Shown here: positions 44,444-58,788 of the stretch, piece after piece | Layout of the letters: each line of letters opens with the position of its first letter | Numbering within the stretch: the first letter of the stretch is position 1 | Assembly (NCBI GenBank): GCA_947683425.1 | Contig: CANTUQ010000031.1 | Coordinates: forward strand, 4,599,001 to 4,663,000 | Direction of reading: 5' to 3' | Origin: Excoecaria cochinchinensis | Taxonomy: Eukaryota; Streptophyta; Magnoliopsida; Malpighiales; Euphorbiaceae | DNA: 64,000 nt | Made by a program: the position numbers and the translations under genes | The notes under the pieces: model-generated | Database searches by the model: none | What the model was told of the DNA's origin: nothing | Seen by the model: the letters and a program-made list of their open reading frames with translations, nothing else

Positions 44444-45423
44444 AGTGATTTTGATAATTTAGGGACTAAATGGTAATTTGCATATTTAATAATGGTTAAA
44501 ATTATAAAGAAAATAAATTGATGGCATTTTTGTAAATATAAAGAAGTTTAGGGACTAAATCATAATTATGCTATAGTTAAAGGACTAAAATATAAATATG
44601 GGCTTTTATGTGTACTAATTGTATATATGTGATGAAATGAAGGATTTAATTGTAATTAAGAGCATAATTGCATGCATAAAAATTTAGTGAATTAAATATT
44701 AGTTTAATTTGATATTTTATATATTATAAATATATATGTTTTATGCATGTGAACTTAGTCTAGCGAAAATCCCTATAATTGCAATCACCACTGAGCATAT
44801 TTAATTCTCAGCATCTAGTTTTATTTGACTGCGTGTAGGTACTCCATAGGGAGCGGAGCCCAAAGCATACATCGAATCTTTGGAGCTAAATCAAAGAAAT
44901 ATTATTGAAGAATCTTAAGTATGTTAAGCTTCATGGCATGTATATGAACTTAAATTAGTATGGTTTTAGATATTGGCTTGTATAAAATTTAAGTAGATAA
45001 AAATGTAGAACAATATGATGCATGATAATTTATTTTAGACTATCTATGAATGTAGTATATTATTGTGTTTGTTGCCCTGCATTGGGCTGTGGTTTGTTTG
45101 GATTGCAGTAAATGTAGGTTAAGTGTATAGTCACCATGTTTCTGAAAAATTGACCAAATAAATAGTAATTTAGATAGTTATAGGTCAATTGGTAAATGAA
45201 GGTTAATTGAATATATGTTAAGTTATAAGGTCTTCGGTTAATTCTTAGGTTAATTAAAATTGGCTAATAAACTTAGGTACTTAATGAAATGATAAAATTG
45301 ATAAAAAAAATATACCCGTCTTCACACTAATAAGATAATTAATAGATTTCCAAACAATCATGGTAATCAACTTAGAAAGCTTAACGTAAGTGATTATTGA
45401 ATGTACCGCATAAGGGTGTTACA
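44444..45423 (+). repeat. Element A 3' LTR remnant
   Basis: Matches the A 5' LTR from about 10664 to its end (10664-11086 then 33774-34325) with scattered substitutions and small indels. Ends GGGTGTTACA, followed by actta (45424-45428), the right target copy. The first two thirds of this LTR were lost with the element C insertion/deletion. Confidence 0.88.
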
Positions 45424-45475
45424 ACTTAAGGGAAGTATCTACTTGTCATTACATGGGTTTTAGTCGAGGAAAGAA
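45424..45475 (-). other. O2 leader fragment between A and L4
   Basis: 'gggaagtatctacttgtcattacatggg' (interrupted here by wording) matches O1 near 2655-2690, showing that A split O2. 45471-45475 (aagaa) is the left target copy of L4. Confidence 0.75.
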
Positions 45476-48400
45476 TGTAGCAGCCCAAATACCGATCTAG
45501 AAGTGTCACTGTATGATTTTATTGTTATCATAACGATCGTAGTGTCAAATAGTGTACGGAGTGAGTTTGCCAATGTTAAAGTCTAGTGTTAAGTGCGCTG
45601 GAAGTACAACGATTTCAGGATGGGAAACCCCGGGTTGGCTATATAGCAAACTCCGCTGTCCGTTTTTAGAATTTTATTATTTCGCGAAAATGATCTTTAG
45701 GCTGTCAGTAGTCTATTGGTAAAATTTGAGCTAAAAACGGAGTTAAATTGACCTCCGAAAGTCATTCTGAAGTTGGCCTCCAATTCGGTTCAATTTGAAC
45801 AAGGGTTTGACCGAGTTGACCAAAGGGTTAAAAATGGTTAGTGTGCCCTAATGGATGTTGAGTGTGTAGAATAAGGCCATGAGATAGTTTTCTGTGAGTT
45901 TTGACAGCTTTAGAGTTAAATTTTATGGCAGAACAAAAATTAATTGAAACGGACCGATTTAAGTGAACCGAGGCATAAATGGACTCCGATTGAGCTAAAA
46001 ATTTGTAGGGAGACTATTTTTGATGTTTTGAGAAGAATGAAATTGGTTATTAGCAAAAATAATGATAGGAACATAGAGATCCTATGAAAAAGTGCAAATG
46101 AACCGAAAAACCAAAATTTTGGTTTAAATCGGTTGGACCACTTTGGTTGGACCAGTTCAGTTTGTAATGGCGTGGTGGCTTTAGATATGCAGGGAAGGCC
46201 CGACAGGATATGTTCCGAGGATGCAAACCCTTGGTCTACCCCACCGATCGTTACACAATTCATTAGAGGGGTTCATAAGAAGAGAGGAGGCCAGATTTCT
46301 CTAGAGATATCCAGCCATAACTGCCTCTCTTCTTCTTCCTCCCAAGATGAATTGGTTCCTCCACTTTTCTCCTCCATTTTCTTCACTTCTCCTCTAATTT
46401 CTCCCCAAATTTCAGCCCCATAGATAAAGTTCAACTCCTCTACAATCCTATAGCAGTGATTGGAGTTCATTTGGTGCACATAAAGTTGGAGAAAACTTGC
46501 ATGCAAAGTTTAGGGTGAGATTTGAGGTATGAGATTTAAGGGATTTGATTTATTAGTTCCTATAGAGGTTTTTGAGGGTGTAGAACATGTTTATGATGTT
46601 AGATTTCGTATTGAAAGTTTGGTTTTAATGTTATGAGCTCTTTGGTATTCGGCCATGGTAGGTATGCAGGGTGAGGAAGGTGTTTCTGAAGCTAAAGGGA
46701 AAAAAAAGGAAGCTTAAAGTGATATAGAGCTTAGGATTGAGGTTTGTGGTTACTAAATCTATACTTTTCCTTTGATTTATGTTGGCTTTTAGGCTATGTT
46801 TAAGTATAGGTATTTGAAAATGATGTGATTAATTGAAACTAAAATGATATTCATGATTTATGGACTTCGCATAGTGTATAAATATGATTAGATGAAATTA
46901 AATCAAAGTGGTATGAAAAAACTTAAGGTTGACCGAATAGTAACTTAAGGTAACTATAAAGATTTAATGGGTTTTAAGGCTTGTAATTGATGTTTATAAT
47001 GTATTTGACATATGTATAGCATGATGGAATGATTAAAAGTTTTAAAAGAAATCAAAAGGTGGAAATGTTAGTTTGGCCGAATGGTTTAATGTGAGTATAC
47101 ATGAGATATATGATGAATATTGGCACAATAATGGCATTTATGATATGTTTAGCATGAAATAAGTATGATTGAGTGCTTAAATAAAATTATAGTGCATGAT
47201 ATAAAAAGTTGAACCTTTGGCCGAATGGAAAACCTAATGATATATATGTGTATTTTGATAATTTAAGTATTATGATGGCATAATATGACTATATGATGAT
47301 AAATGAACATGTATGCAAAGAGGCATGTGAAAGTAATGTGTATGCTGAAATGTACATATTAACATAATGTGATATTTATATGTAAATTAATGAAATATTG
47401 CCCTTAGTAGTTGTCTGGTAGTAAATCTAGTCCAGGATATAATTGGCTAGCCATAGGGATTCCACACCACGGTACGAGTCACGATGACTCACTATATATA
47501 GGCTAATGATGACATATCTCAATGTACAGTGTATATTAGTGTTCAATTTAGTACAGCGCAGTGAAAATGGTCTTATTGGGATCATTTTATAATGTAGTGG
47601 GTCTGTGGGGCTCATGTCCCGCATATCCGATCAGTAAATTTTCTATTGGGTCCATACTAGGGGCATACTGGTAAAAATGCAATAAAAATGGTTAAAATAG
47701 TAAAAATAGTGAAAATGAGTGAAAACGGGACTAAAATGAAGTAAATAGAAAGTTTAGGGGTAAAACGATAATTCTACAAAAAGTTGGTAAAAAGTGGTAA
47801 AGTTAGGTTAAAAGTGTAACTGTAAGGGTAAAATTATAATTTTGGCATAATATGAGGTTAAAACAGTAATTTAGTGAAAAAGTGGTAACTGAGGGACTAA
47901 AGTGTAATTTTGCCAAGTTATAAGTTTAAGGGTGAAAATTAGGTGTAAAAAGGGTAACATGGTAATTAAATAAGTTGAATAAGGTTAAAAGTGGAAAAAA
48001 GAGAGTAAGTATGATTAATAGTGTAAATATTGAACAAATAAGTGTATTTTGGTAATTATGTGAAAAATGAGGACATATGCGTAATTTAGGTAAAAGATGG
48101 GATATAATTGGTATTTATGTAAAAGTGGGGACATAAAGGTAATTAATGGAAAAGATGAGGACGTAAATGTAATTAATGAAAAAGTTAGGGACACAAATGG
48201 AATTAAGTAAAAAGAATAGGGATTAAAGTATAAATAATGGAAATTAAAGAATTCAGTGAGGAAATTGTATATATAGTTAATTAAGTAACTAAATAAATAA
48301 TAACGTGAATAATTTGATTTATTAAGTGATTTAGTAATAAAAATAACAAGTGTAATTATAATATGTGTTATGTTAATAAAATAAGTTTAGGTAGGAAATT

Positions 48401-49015
48401 TATAGATTGGTAACCACCACTGGGCATTCTAATGCTCAGCACGTAGTTGTTTTTGACTGCGTGTAGGTATGCCGTCGGTTGGAGCAGCATACCTCAGTTT
48501 TGTGGAGCAAGCTGGTGAAGACGGAGTTAATTTATATTTTGTGTATGTATTGGATTTTTGTTATGGCATGTATATACATAAAGTTGGCTACTTGATTTTG
48601 GGATATGTAATAGTTATTAAATATTATCAGTATGGATTAGTATTGTGACTGCTCGTTGGATGTTTTGAAGTTGGTTATTGTTAATATTGAATATTATTGT
48701 TGTTGTACCCTTGCTGGGGCTGTGGTTTTTGAAAAGTGCAGGTTTGGGTAGTAAGAAAAACAAGCCGTTATACTGCCGAAATTTTTACCAAATGAATAGT
48801 AAATAAGACAGTTATAGTTCAATCGGTAACTAAGTGGTTATGTGTAAATGCCTAAGTGAATGGTTAAGTCAATGACTAATATAATGAATTTAATAACAAG
48901 ATTGGAAAAAAAAATCTACCTGCAATTTCATAAAGTAAGTGACCTTAGATCAATCATGGCAATTGCACAGTATAGCTAAGTCGGCAGTATACGTATATGG
49001 TATAAGGGTGTTACA
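45476..49015 (+). repeat. Solo LTR L4 (relative of A, C and L5)
   Basis: 3540 bp, TGTAGCAGCCC to GGGTGTTACA, flanked by aagaa (45471-45475) and aaaaa (49016-49020), and by O2 leader on both sides. No PBS or internal part, so a solo LTR. Contains donor 46527, acceptor 46669, block reading GVSEAKGKKKEA then a stop, ggccgaatgg words, 'ctagccataggga' block (47448), minisatellite (47660-48240), and hairpin module 48418-48468. Its last 861 bp were captured in the 2.33-kb tandem array. The open frames in 46133-46506 look like leader sequence, not genes. Confidence 0.85.
46527..46669 (+). other. Candidate leader intron in L4
   Basis: Donor gtatga at 46527 after 'gagatttgag', acceptor 'gtatgcag' ending 46669 (or 'ggtag' ending 46661); 143 nt. 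Confidence 0.35.
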
Positions 49016-52000
49016 AAAAAACTTTAAGGCTATCCAAGCATGATCCCTGCCAATGGGTCTAGATCATCATGAACATAGCGACCGATCAGGTCACCATTTT
49101 ATATACCAAATGGTACAAGGTTTGGGCTGGTGATTATTCTTAACACTTCCATGCATTGAGCGAACGTAGGGTCGCGCTTTAGGAATGCACCGAGGCGAGA
49201 AAGGGACCAACTAGCATAAATGTAAGGCTCTAAAACGAATGCAATGCAATTTTCGAAATAGATAGGATTTTAAGCTTTAAAAACTCAATTATATTTAATT
49301 TTACCCAAAGTACTTTAGGAGCAATGTCTCTAAGTCCCCAGTGGAGTCGCCATTATGATGCGCGCCGAACCTCGCATTTCCCGGAGGCCCACTTTTAGGG
49401 TCCGAGAGAGGTTCATTAAACTCATAAAAATTGGTCATTTCGCAATGAATAGGGAATTCCCCAATTTGATTGCTAATGATCAACCTACGGGTGCGTCTAT
49501 TTTGGACAACAAGAGGTATTTTAAAGTCACCACCTAATAAAAATATTGGAAAATTTTATGTAGCCTCGTTGAGCCTGAGACCATACATATTGTTTATTTT
49601 GGGTTACAAAAAAGTATTTTGGAATCTCCTTCCAATAAAATATTGAAAGGGTCATCTAATCTCACGAAACCTAAGAACAAAGAGAGTTCGGGAAATCACC
49701 CTTCATTGTACCTTGGTTAAAGTTTGTAAATGAGTTTTTAAATTAAATTTCCATCTCTCCTCTCACACAATTCATGCAATTGAATTACAGCACATTGCAA
49801 CCATACAAAGGAAAGCGATAAAAAAGAATGGTAAATGAATGTATCAATTTACAATAAATAAGGGCAGAATGCAACCACAACAAAATAAAATTGAAGAGGT
49901 AAAAATAAGATATTGATTTAAATGGGAACATTGGTTCCCGTATGCATACTTATGAAATTACATATTTCTTGAGTGACATTTTATTGGAGAAAAATTAGGG
50001 CATTGGTCCTATTTTATTAAAAAAGCCTAGTTAATTATTGTACAAAATCTTTATGTGAATTTCTAAGTTTACGTGTATAAAAACCTTTATCATTATAAAC
50101 CCAAATTAAAATAATAGCAAAATAAAATAAGTAAAATGTAGAGAGAAATTACAAATCCCGAGAATCCTAGCCCCCAAACCTCCATTTTAAGGAAGACATT
50201 CATATGCGTGTGAGTTTATTAAATCCACAAAACAAAAGGAGACAAATAATTAGTAATGCAGTAAAAATAAATAAATCATAAAGAAAGTAAATATTAGTAA
50301 TTTAACAAATATAAATACATGAATTATAAAGAAATAAATAATTAACAATGCAATAAAAATATGAAGGAATAATAAACACAAAAATAATACATAAATTAAA
50401 AATAAAAGGAATTAAATGACATGCATTAATATGAACAAAAGAAAATTAATAGAAAAAGGAATAAAAGAATAAAGGTAAATGAATAGTGAATAAATATGAG
50501 GACGCAAATATAATTAATGAAAAAGTTAGGGACACAAATGGAATTAAGTAAAAAGAATAGGGATTAAAGTATAAATAATGGAAATTAAAGAATTCAGTGA
50601 GGAAATTGTATATATAGTTAATTAAGTAACTAAATAAATAATAATGTGAATAATTTGATTTATTAAGTGATTTAGCAATAAAAATAACAAGTGTAATTAT
50701 AATATGTGTTATGTTAATAAAATAAGTTTAGGTAGGAAATTTATAGATTGGTAACCACCACTGGGCATTCTAATGCTCAGCACGTAGTTGTTTTTGACTG
50801 CGTGTAGGTATGCCGTCGGTTGGAGCAGCATACCTCAGTTTTGTGGAGCAAGCTGGTGAAGATGGAGTTAATTTATATTTTGTGTATGTATTGGATTTTT
50901 GTTATGGCATGTATATACATAAAGTTGGCTACTTGATTTTGGGATATGTAACAGTTATTAAATATTATCAGTATGGATTAGTATTGTGACTGCTCGTTGG
51001 ATGCTTTGAAGTTGGTTATTATTGATATTGAATATTATTGTTGTTGTACCCTTGCTGGGGCTGTGGTTTTTTAAAAGTGCAGGTTTGGGTAGCAAGAAAA
51101 ACAAGCCGTTATAATGCCGAAATTTTTATCAAATGAATAGTAAATAAAACAGTTATAGGTCAATTGGTAACTAAGTGGTTATGTGTAAATGCCTAAGTGA
51201 ATGGTTAAGTGAATGACTAATATAATGAATTTAATAAAAAGTGTGGAAAAAAAAATCTACCCGCAATTTCATAAAGTAAGTGACCTTAGATCAATCATGG
51301 CAATTGCACAGTATAGCTAAGTCGGCAGTATACGTATAGGGTATATGGGTGTTATAATAAAACTTTAAGGCTATCCAAGCATGATCCCTGCCAATGGGTC
51401 TAGATCATCATGAGCATAGCGACCGATCAGGTCACCATTTTATATACCAAATGGTACAAGGCTTGGGCTAGTGATTATTCTTAACACTTCCATACATTGA
51501 GCAAACGTAGGGTCGTGCTTTAGGAATGCACCGAGGCGAGAAAGGGACCAACTAACATAAATGTAAGGCTCTAAAATGAATGCAATGCAATTTTCGAAAT
51601 AGATAGGATTTTAGGCTTTAAAAACTCAATTATATTTAATTTTAACCAAAATACTTTAGGAGCAATGTCTCTAAGTCCCCAGTGGAGTCGCCATTATGAT
51701 GCGCGCCGAACCTCGCATTTCTCGGAGGCCCGCTTTTAGGGTCCGAGAGAGGTTCATTAAACTCATAGAAATTGGACATTTCGCAATGGATAAGGAATTC
51801 CCCAATTTGATTGCTGATGATCAACCTACGGGTGCGTCTATTTTGGACAACAAGAGGTATTTTAGATTCACCACCTAATAAAAATATTGGAAAAGTTTAT
51901 GTAGCCTCGTTTAGCCTAAGACCATACATATGTGTTTATTTTGGGTAACAAAAAAGTATTTTGGAATCTCCTTCCAATAAAAAATTGAAAGGGTCATCTA

Positions 52001-55000
52001 ACCTCACAAAACCTAAGACCAAAGAGAGTTCGGGAAATCACCCTTACTTGTACCTTGGTTAAAGTTTATAAATGAGTTTTTAAATTAAATTTCCATCTCT
52101 CCTCTCACACAATTCATGCAATTGAATTACAGCACATTGCAACCATACAAAGGAAAGTGATAAAAAAGAATGGTAAATGAATGTATCAATTTACAATAAA
52201 CAAGGGCAGAATGCAACCACAACAAAATAAAATTAAAGAGATAAAAATAAGATATTGATTTAAATGGGAACATTGGTTCCCGTATGCATACTTATGAAAT
52301 TAAATATTTCTTGAGTGACATTTTATTGGAGAAAAATTAGGGCATTGGTCCTATTTTATTAGAAAAAGCCTAGTTAATTATTGTACAAAATCTTTATGTG
52401 AATTTCTGAGTTAACGTGCATAAAAACCTTTATCAGTATAAACCCAAATTAAAATAAAATAAGCAAAATATAGAGAAAATTACAAATCCCGAGAATCCTA
52501 GCCCCCAAACCTCCATTTTAAGGGAGACACTCATATGCGTGTGAGTTTATTACATCCACAAAATAAAAGGAGACAAATAATTAGTAATGCAGTAAAAATA
52601 AATAAATCATAAAGAAAGTAAATATTAGTAATTTAACAAATATAAATACATGAATTATAAAGAAATAAATAATTAACAATGCAATAAAAATATGAAGGAA
52701 TAATAAACACAAAAATAATACATAAATTAAAAATAAAAGGAATTAAATGACATGCATTAATATGAACAAAAGAAAATGAATAGAAAAAAGGAATAAAAGA
52801 ATAAAGGTAAATGAATAGTGAATAAATATGAGGACGCAAATATAATTAATGAAAAAGTTACGGACACAAATGGAATTAAGTAAAAAGAATAGGGATTAAA
52901 GTATAAATAATGGAAATTAAAGAATTCAGTGAGGAAATTGTATATATAGTTAATTAAGTAACTAAACAATTAATAATGTGAATAATTTGATTTATTAAGT
53001 GATTTAGCAATAAAAATAACAAGTGTAATTATAATATGTGTTATGTTAATAAAATAAGTTTAGGTAGGAAATTTATAGATTGGTAACCACCATTGGGCAT
53101 TCTAATGCTCAGCACGTAGTTATTTTTGACTGCGTGTAGGTATGCCGTCGATTGGAGCAGCATACCTTAGTTTTGTGGAGCAAGCTGGTGAAGACGGAGT
53201 TAATTTATATTTTGTGTATGTATTGGATTTTTGTTATGGCATGTATATACATAAAGTTGGCTACTTGATTTTGGGATATGTAATAGTTATTAAATATTAT
53301 CAGTATGGATTAGTATTGTGACTGCTCGTTGGATGTTTTGAAGTTGGTTATTATTGATATTGAATATTATTGTTGTTGTACCCTTGCTGGGGCTGTGGTT
53401 TTTTAAAAGTGCGGGTTTGGTTAGTAAGAAAAACAAGCCGTTATACTGCCGAAATTTTTATCAAATGAATAGTAAATAAGACAGTTATAGGTCAATCGGT
53501 GACTAAGTGGTTATGTGTAAATGCCTAAGTGAATGGTTAAGTGAATGACTAATATAATGAATTTAATAAAAAGTGTGGAAAAAAAAATCTACCCGCAATT
53601 TCATAAAGTAAGTGACCTTAGATCAATCATGGCAATTGCACAGTATAGCTAAGTCGGCACTATACGTATAGGGTATAAGGGTGTTACAAAAAAACTTTAA
53701 GACTATCCAAGCATGATCCCTGCCAATGGGTCTAGATCATCATGAGCATAGCGACCGATCAGGTCACCATTTTATATACCAAATGGTACAAGGCTTGGGC
53801 TAGTGATTATTCTTAACACTTCCATACATTGAGCAAACGTAGGGTCGTGCTTTAGGAATGCACCGAGGCGAGAAAGGGACCAACTAACATAAATGTAAGG
53901 CTCTAAAATGAATGCAATGCAATTTTCTAAATAGATAGGATTTTAGGCTTTAAAAACTCAATTATATTTAATTTTAACCAAAATACTTTAGGAGCAATGT
54001 CTCGAAGTCCCCAGTGGAGTCGCCATTATGATGCGCGCCGAACCTCGCATTTCTCGGAAGCCCGCTTTTAGGGTCCGAGAGAGGTTCATTAAACTCATAG
54101 AAATTGGACATTTCACAATGGATAAGGAATTCCCCAATTTGATTGCTGATGATCAACCTACGGGTGCGTCTATTTTGGACAACAAGAGGTATTTTAGATT
54201 CACCACCTAATAAAAATATTGGAAAAGTTTATGTAGCCTCGTTTAGCCTAAGACCATACATATGTGTTTATTTTGGGTAACAAAAAAGTATTTTGGAATC
54301 TCCTTCCAATAAAAAATTGAAAGGGTCATCTAACCTCACAAAACCTAAGACCAAAGAGAGTTCGGGAAATCACCCTTACTTGTACCTTGGTTAAAGTTTA
54401 TAAATGAGTTTTTAAATTAAATTTCCATCTCTCCTCTCACACAATTCATGCAATTGAATTACAGCACATTGCAACCATACAAAGGAAAGCGATAAAAAAG
54501 AATGGTAAATGAATGTATCAATTTACAATAAACAAGGGCAGAATGCAACCACAACAAAATAAAATTAAAGAGATAAAAATAAGATATTGATTTAAATGGG
54601 AACATTGGTTCCCGTATGCATACTTATGAAATTAAATATTTCTTGAGTGACATTTTATTGGAGAAAAATTAGGGCATTGGTTCTATTTTATTAGAAAAAG
54701 CCTAGTTAATTATTGTACAAAATCTTTATGTGAATTTCTGAGTTAACGTGCATAAAAACCTTTATCAGTATAAACCCAAATTAAAATAAATTAAGCAAAA
54801 TATAGAGAAAATTACAAATCCCGAGAATCCTAGCCCCCAAACCTCCATTTTAAGGGAGACACTCATATGCGTGTGAGTTTATTACATCCACAAAATAAAA
54901 GGAGACAAATAATTAGTAATGCAGTAAAAATAAATAAATCATAAAGAAAGTAAATATTAGTAATTTAACAAATATAAATACATGAATTATAAAGAAATAA

Positions 55001-58000
55001 ATAATTAACAATGCAATAAAAATATGAAGGAATAATAAACACAAAAATAATACATAAATTAAAAATAAAAGGAATTAAATGACATGCATTAATATGAACA
55101 AAAGAAAATGAATAGAAAAAAGGAATAAAAGAATAAAGGTAAATGAATAGTGAATAAATATGAGGACGCAAATATAATTAATGAAAAAGTTACGGACACA
55201 AATGGAATTAAGTAAAAAGAATAGGGATTAAAGTATAAATAATGGAAATTAAAGAATTCAGTGAGGAAATTGTATATATAGTTAATTAAGTAACTAAACA
55301 ATTAATAATGTGAATAATTTGATTTATTAAGTGATTTAGCAATAAAAATAACAAGTGTAATTATAATATGTGTTATGTTAATAAAATAAGTTTAGGTAGG
55401 AAATTTATAGATTGGTAACCACCATTGGGCATTCTAATGCTCAGCACGTAGTTATTTTTGACTGCGTGTAGGTATGCCGTCGATTGGAGCAGCATACCTC
55501 AGTTTTGTGGAGCAAGCTGGTGAAGACGGAGTTAATTTATATTTTGTGTATGTATTGGATTTTTGTTATGGCATGTATATACATAAAGTTGGCTACTTGA
55601 TTTTGGGATATGTAATAGTTATTAAATATTATCAGTATGGATTAGTATTGTGACTGCTCGTTGGATGTTTTGAAGTTGGTTATTATTGATATTGAATATT
55701 ATTGTTGTTGTACCCTTGCTGGGGCTGTGGTTTTTTAAAAGTGCGGGTTTGGTTAGTAAGAAAAACAAGCCGTTATACTGCCGAAATTTTTATCAAATGA
55801 ATAGTAAATAAGACAGTTATAGGTCAATCGGTGACTAAGTGGTTATGTGTAAATGCCTAAGTGAATGGTTAAGTGAATGACTAATATAATGAATTTAATA
55901 AAAAGTGTGGAAAAAAAAATCTACCCGCAATTTCATAAAGTAAGTGACCTTAGATCAATCATGGCAATTGCACAGTATAGCTAAGTCGGCAATATACGTA
56001 TAGGGTATAAGGGTGTTACAAAAAAACTTTAAGACTATCCAAGCATGATCCCTGCCAATGGGTCTAGATCATCATGAGCATAGCGACCGATCAGGTCACC
56101 ATTTTATATACCAAATGGTACAAGGCTTGGGCTAGTGATTATTCTTAACACTTCCATACATTGAGCAAACGTAGGGTCGTGCTTTAGGAATGCACCGAGG
56201 CGAGAAAGGGACCAACTAACATAAATGTAAGGCTCTAAAATGAATGCAATGCAATTTTCGAAATAGATAGGATTTTAGGCTTTAAAAACTCAATTATATT
56301 TAATTTTAACCAAAATACTTTAGGAGCAATGTCTCTAAGTCCCCAGTGGAGTCGCCATTATGATGCGCACCGAACCTCGCATTTCTCGGAGGCCCGCTTT
56401 TAGGGTCCGAGAGAGGTTCATTAAACTCATAGAAATTGGACATTTCGCAATGGATAAGGAATTCCCCAATTTGATTGCTGATGATCAACCTACGGGTGCG
56501 TCTATTTTGGACAACAAGAGGTATTTTAGATTCACCACCTAATAAAAATATTGGAAAAGTTTATGTAGCCTCGTTTAGCCTAAGACCATACATATGTGTT
56601 TATTTTGGGTAACAAAAAAGTATTTTGGAATCTCCTTCCAATAAAAAATTGAAAGGGTCATCTAACCTCACAAAACCTAAGACCAAAGAGAGTTCGGGAA
56701 ATCACCCTTACTTGTACCTTGGTTAAAGTTTATAAATGAGTTTTTAAATTAAATTTCCATCTCTCCTCTCACACAATTCATGCAATTGAATTACAGCACA
56801 TTGCAACCATACAAAGGAAAGCGATAAAAAAGAATGGTAAATGAATGTATCAATTTACAATAAACAAGGGCAGAATGCAACCACAACAAAATAAAATTAA
56901 AGAGATAAAAATAAGATATTGATTTAAATGGGAACATTAGTTCCCGTATGCATACTTATGAAATTAAATATTTCTTGAGTGACATTTTATTGGAGAAAAA
57001 TTAGGGCATTGGTCCTATTTTATTAGAAAAAGCCTAGTTAATTATTGTACAAAATCTTTATGTGAATTTCTGAGTTAACGTGCATAAAAACCTTTATCAG
57101 TATAAACCCAAATTAAAATAAAATAAGCAAAATATAGAGAAAATTACAAATCCCGAGAATCCTAGCCCCCAAACCTCCATTTTAAGGGAGACACTCATAT
57201 GCGTGTGAGTTTATTACATCCACAAAATAAAAGGAGACAAATAATTAGTAATGCAGTAAAAATAAATAAATCATAAAGAAAGTAAATATTAGTAATTTAA
57301 CAAATATAAATACATGAATTATAAAGAAATAAATAATTAACAATGCAATAAAAATATGAAGGAATAATAAACACAAAAATAATACATAAATTAAAAATAA
57401 AAGGAATTAAATGACATGCATTAATATGAACAAAAGAAAATGAATAGAAAAAAGGAATAAAAGAATAAAGGTAAATGAATAGTGAATAAATATGAGGACG
57501 CAAATATAATTAATGAAAAAGTTACGGACACAAATGGATTTAAGTAAAAAGAATAGGGATTAAAGTATAAATAATGGAAATTAAAGAATTCAGTGAGGAA
57601 ATTGTATATATAGTTAATTAAGTAACTAAACAATTAATAATGTGAATAATTTGATTTATTAAGTGATTTAGCAATAAAAATAACAAGTGTAATTATAATA
57701 TGTGTTATGTTAATAAAATAAGTTTAGGTAGGAAATTTATAGATTGGTAACCACCATTGGGCATTCTAATGCTCAGCACGTAGTTGTTTTTGACTGCGTG
57801 TAGGTATGCCGTCGATTGGAGCAGCATACCTCAGTTTTGTGGAGCAAGCTGGTGAAGACGGAGTTAATTTATATTTTGTGTATGTATTGGATTTTTGTTA
57901 TGGCATGTATATACATAAAGTTGGCTACTTGATTTTGGGATATGTAATAGTTATTAAATATTATCAGTATGGATTAGTATTGTGACTGCTCGTTGGATGT

Positions 58001-58248
58001 TTTGAAGTTGGTTATTATTGATATTGAATATTATTGTTGTTGTACCCTTGCTGGGGCTGTGGTTTTTTAAAAGTGCGGGTTTGGTTAGTAAGAAAAACAA
58101 GCCGTTATACTGCCGAAATTTTTATCAAATGAATAGTAAATAAGACAGTTATAGGTCAATCGGTGACTAAGTGGTTATGTGTAAATGCCTAAGTGAATGG
58201 TTAAGTGAATGACTAATATAATGAATTTAATAAAAAGTGTGGAAAAAA
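48155..58248. repeat. 2.33-kb tandem array made from a solo-LTR/Ogre-LTR junction
   Basis: Unit = last 861 bp of L4 plus 1480 bp of O2 (leader, PBS and part of the LTR). Starts: 48155, 50496, 52828, 55160 and 57492 (the last partial, ending about 58248). Steps are 2341, 2332, 2332 and 2332 bp. Junctions share 'atgaggacg' between L4 (48155-48163) and O2, suggesting microhomology. Units 3, 4 and 5 share taaacaattaataat where units 1 and 2 have taaataaataataa, so the array grew stepwise. Short frames repeated in each unit (for example 49355, 51696, 54028, 56360) come from the LTR and PBS sequence and are not genes. Confidence 0.92.
49016..50495 (-). repeat. O2 leader, PBS and partial LTR (first array unit)
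   Basis: Leader 49016-49332 (matches O1 2700-3010), PBS 49333-49352, LTR from 49356, which matches O1 3034-4140 with many differences. The O2 LTR is cut at 50495 by the array junction, so the remaining ~1.2 kb and the outer end are missing. Confidence 0.75.
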
Positions 58249-58713
58249 TTTTCTTAAGGAGGGGTGAGCTGTCACACCCCATAAGTGGCCTAATTGGAAT
58301 TAGTGATTTTAATTGGACAATTAAAGGTAATTGGGTAATTTATATAAGTAAAAGAGGATTTTATTCAAGGGAAATAAAAGATGTAAATTGCAAATGTTTA
58401 GTTTAGTGAGTAAAAAGAGATTGTAAAGGACCTATGAGAACTTTTGGAGGATTTTTTGGTAATTGGATTTAGAGGAGATGTGTAACTGTGCATGTGTGCC
58501 AAGTGGGATGTGAGAGTGTGTGTACGTGGGTGAGGGAAAAGAGAAGTTTGAACTTCTTTGGTTCCTGGAAAAACAAAACTCAGGAGGTTCTCTCTCTTTG
58601 CTCTCTCTCACGTTAGCCATCTCTTTCCTCCCCACTTGCTGTTCTTTTCCATCTGCATGTGAGTATTGCTGTTGAGGAACTAGGGTTTGGGTTTGGAAAA
58701 GAAGCTATAGAAG

Positions 58714-58788
58714 GTAAGTACTGTTATTTTCGTGTGGGTTTATTGAGAATCTGTTCTTGGGTTGAATGTGGTTTTTCTTGTTTGCAAG
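58714..58788 (+). other. Candidate leader intron in D LTR
   Basis: Donor gtaagt at 58714 after 'agctatagaag'; acceptor 'gtttgcaag' ending 58788; 75 nt, the shortest of the set. The following block would read APEDKRKDKGKDKILD then a stop, alignable with ALHDKKKVKGKEKREV of T. Confidence 0.4.

Larger units (their letters stand above)
8395..45423 (+). mobile_element. Element A: nested Ty3/Gypsy retrotransposon with long LTRs
   Basis: Starts TGTAATGGCCC and ends GGGTGTTACA, flanked by accta (8390-8394) and actta (45424-45428), a 5-bp target duplication with one change. The O2 leader is continuous across it: the text before 8390 and after 45424 follows the order in O1 near 2650. The 5' LTR is 8395-34325, interrupted by element B. 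PBS, gag and a truncated pol follow to 36977. The 3' LTR survives only from 44444 to 45423, because element C and an accompanying deletion replaced the RNase H/integrase part and the LTR head. Clade not assigned beyond Ty3/Gypsy chromovirus-like. Confidence 0.85.

Noticed and set aside
46133..46506. Overlapping plus/minus frames in L4 as host genes
   Set aside because: Lies in the leader zone between LTR start and donor, in the same place as leaders of A and L5, with no domain.
52633..52969. Minus-strand hydrophobic open frames repeated in the array (Phe/Tyr/Ile-rich, possible membrane proteins)
   Set aside because: They arise from A/T-rich LTR sequence and are copied by the tandem array; no start context, domain or codon signal.
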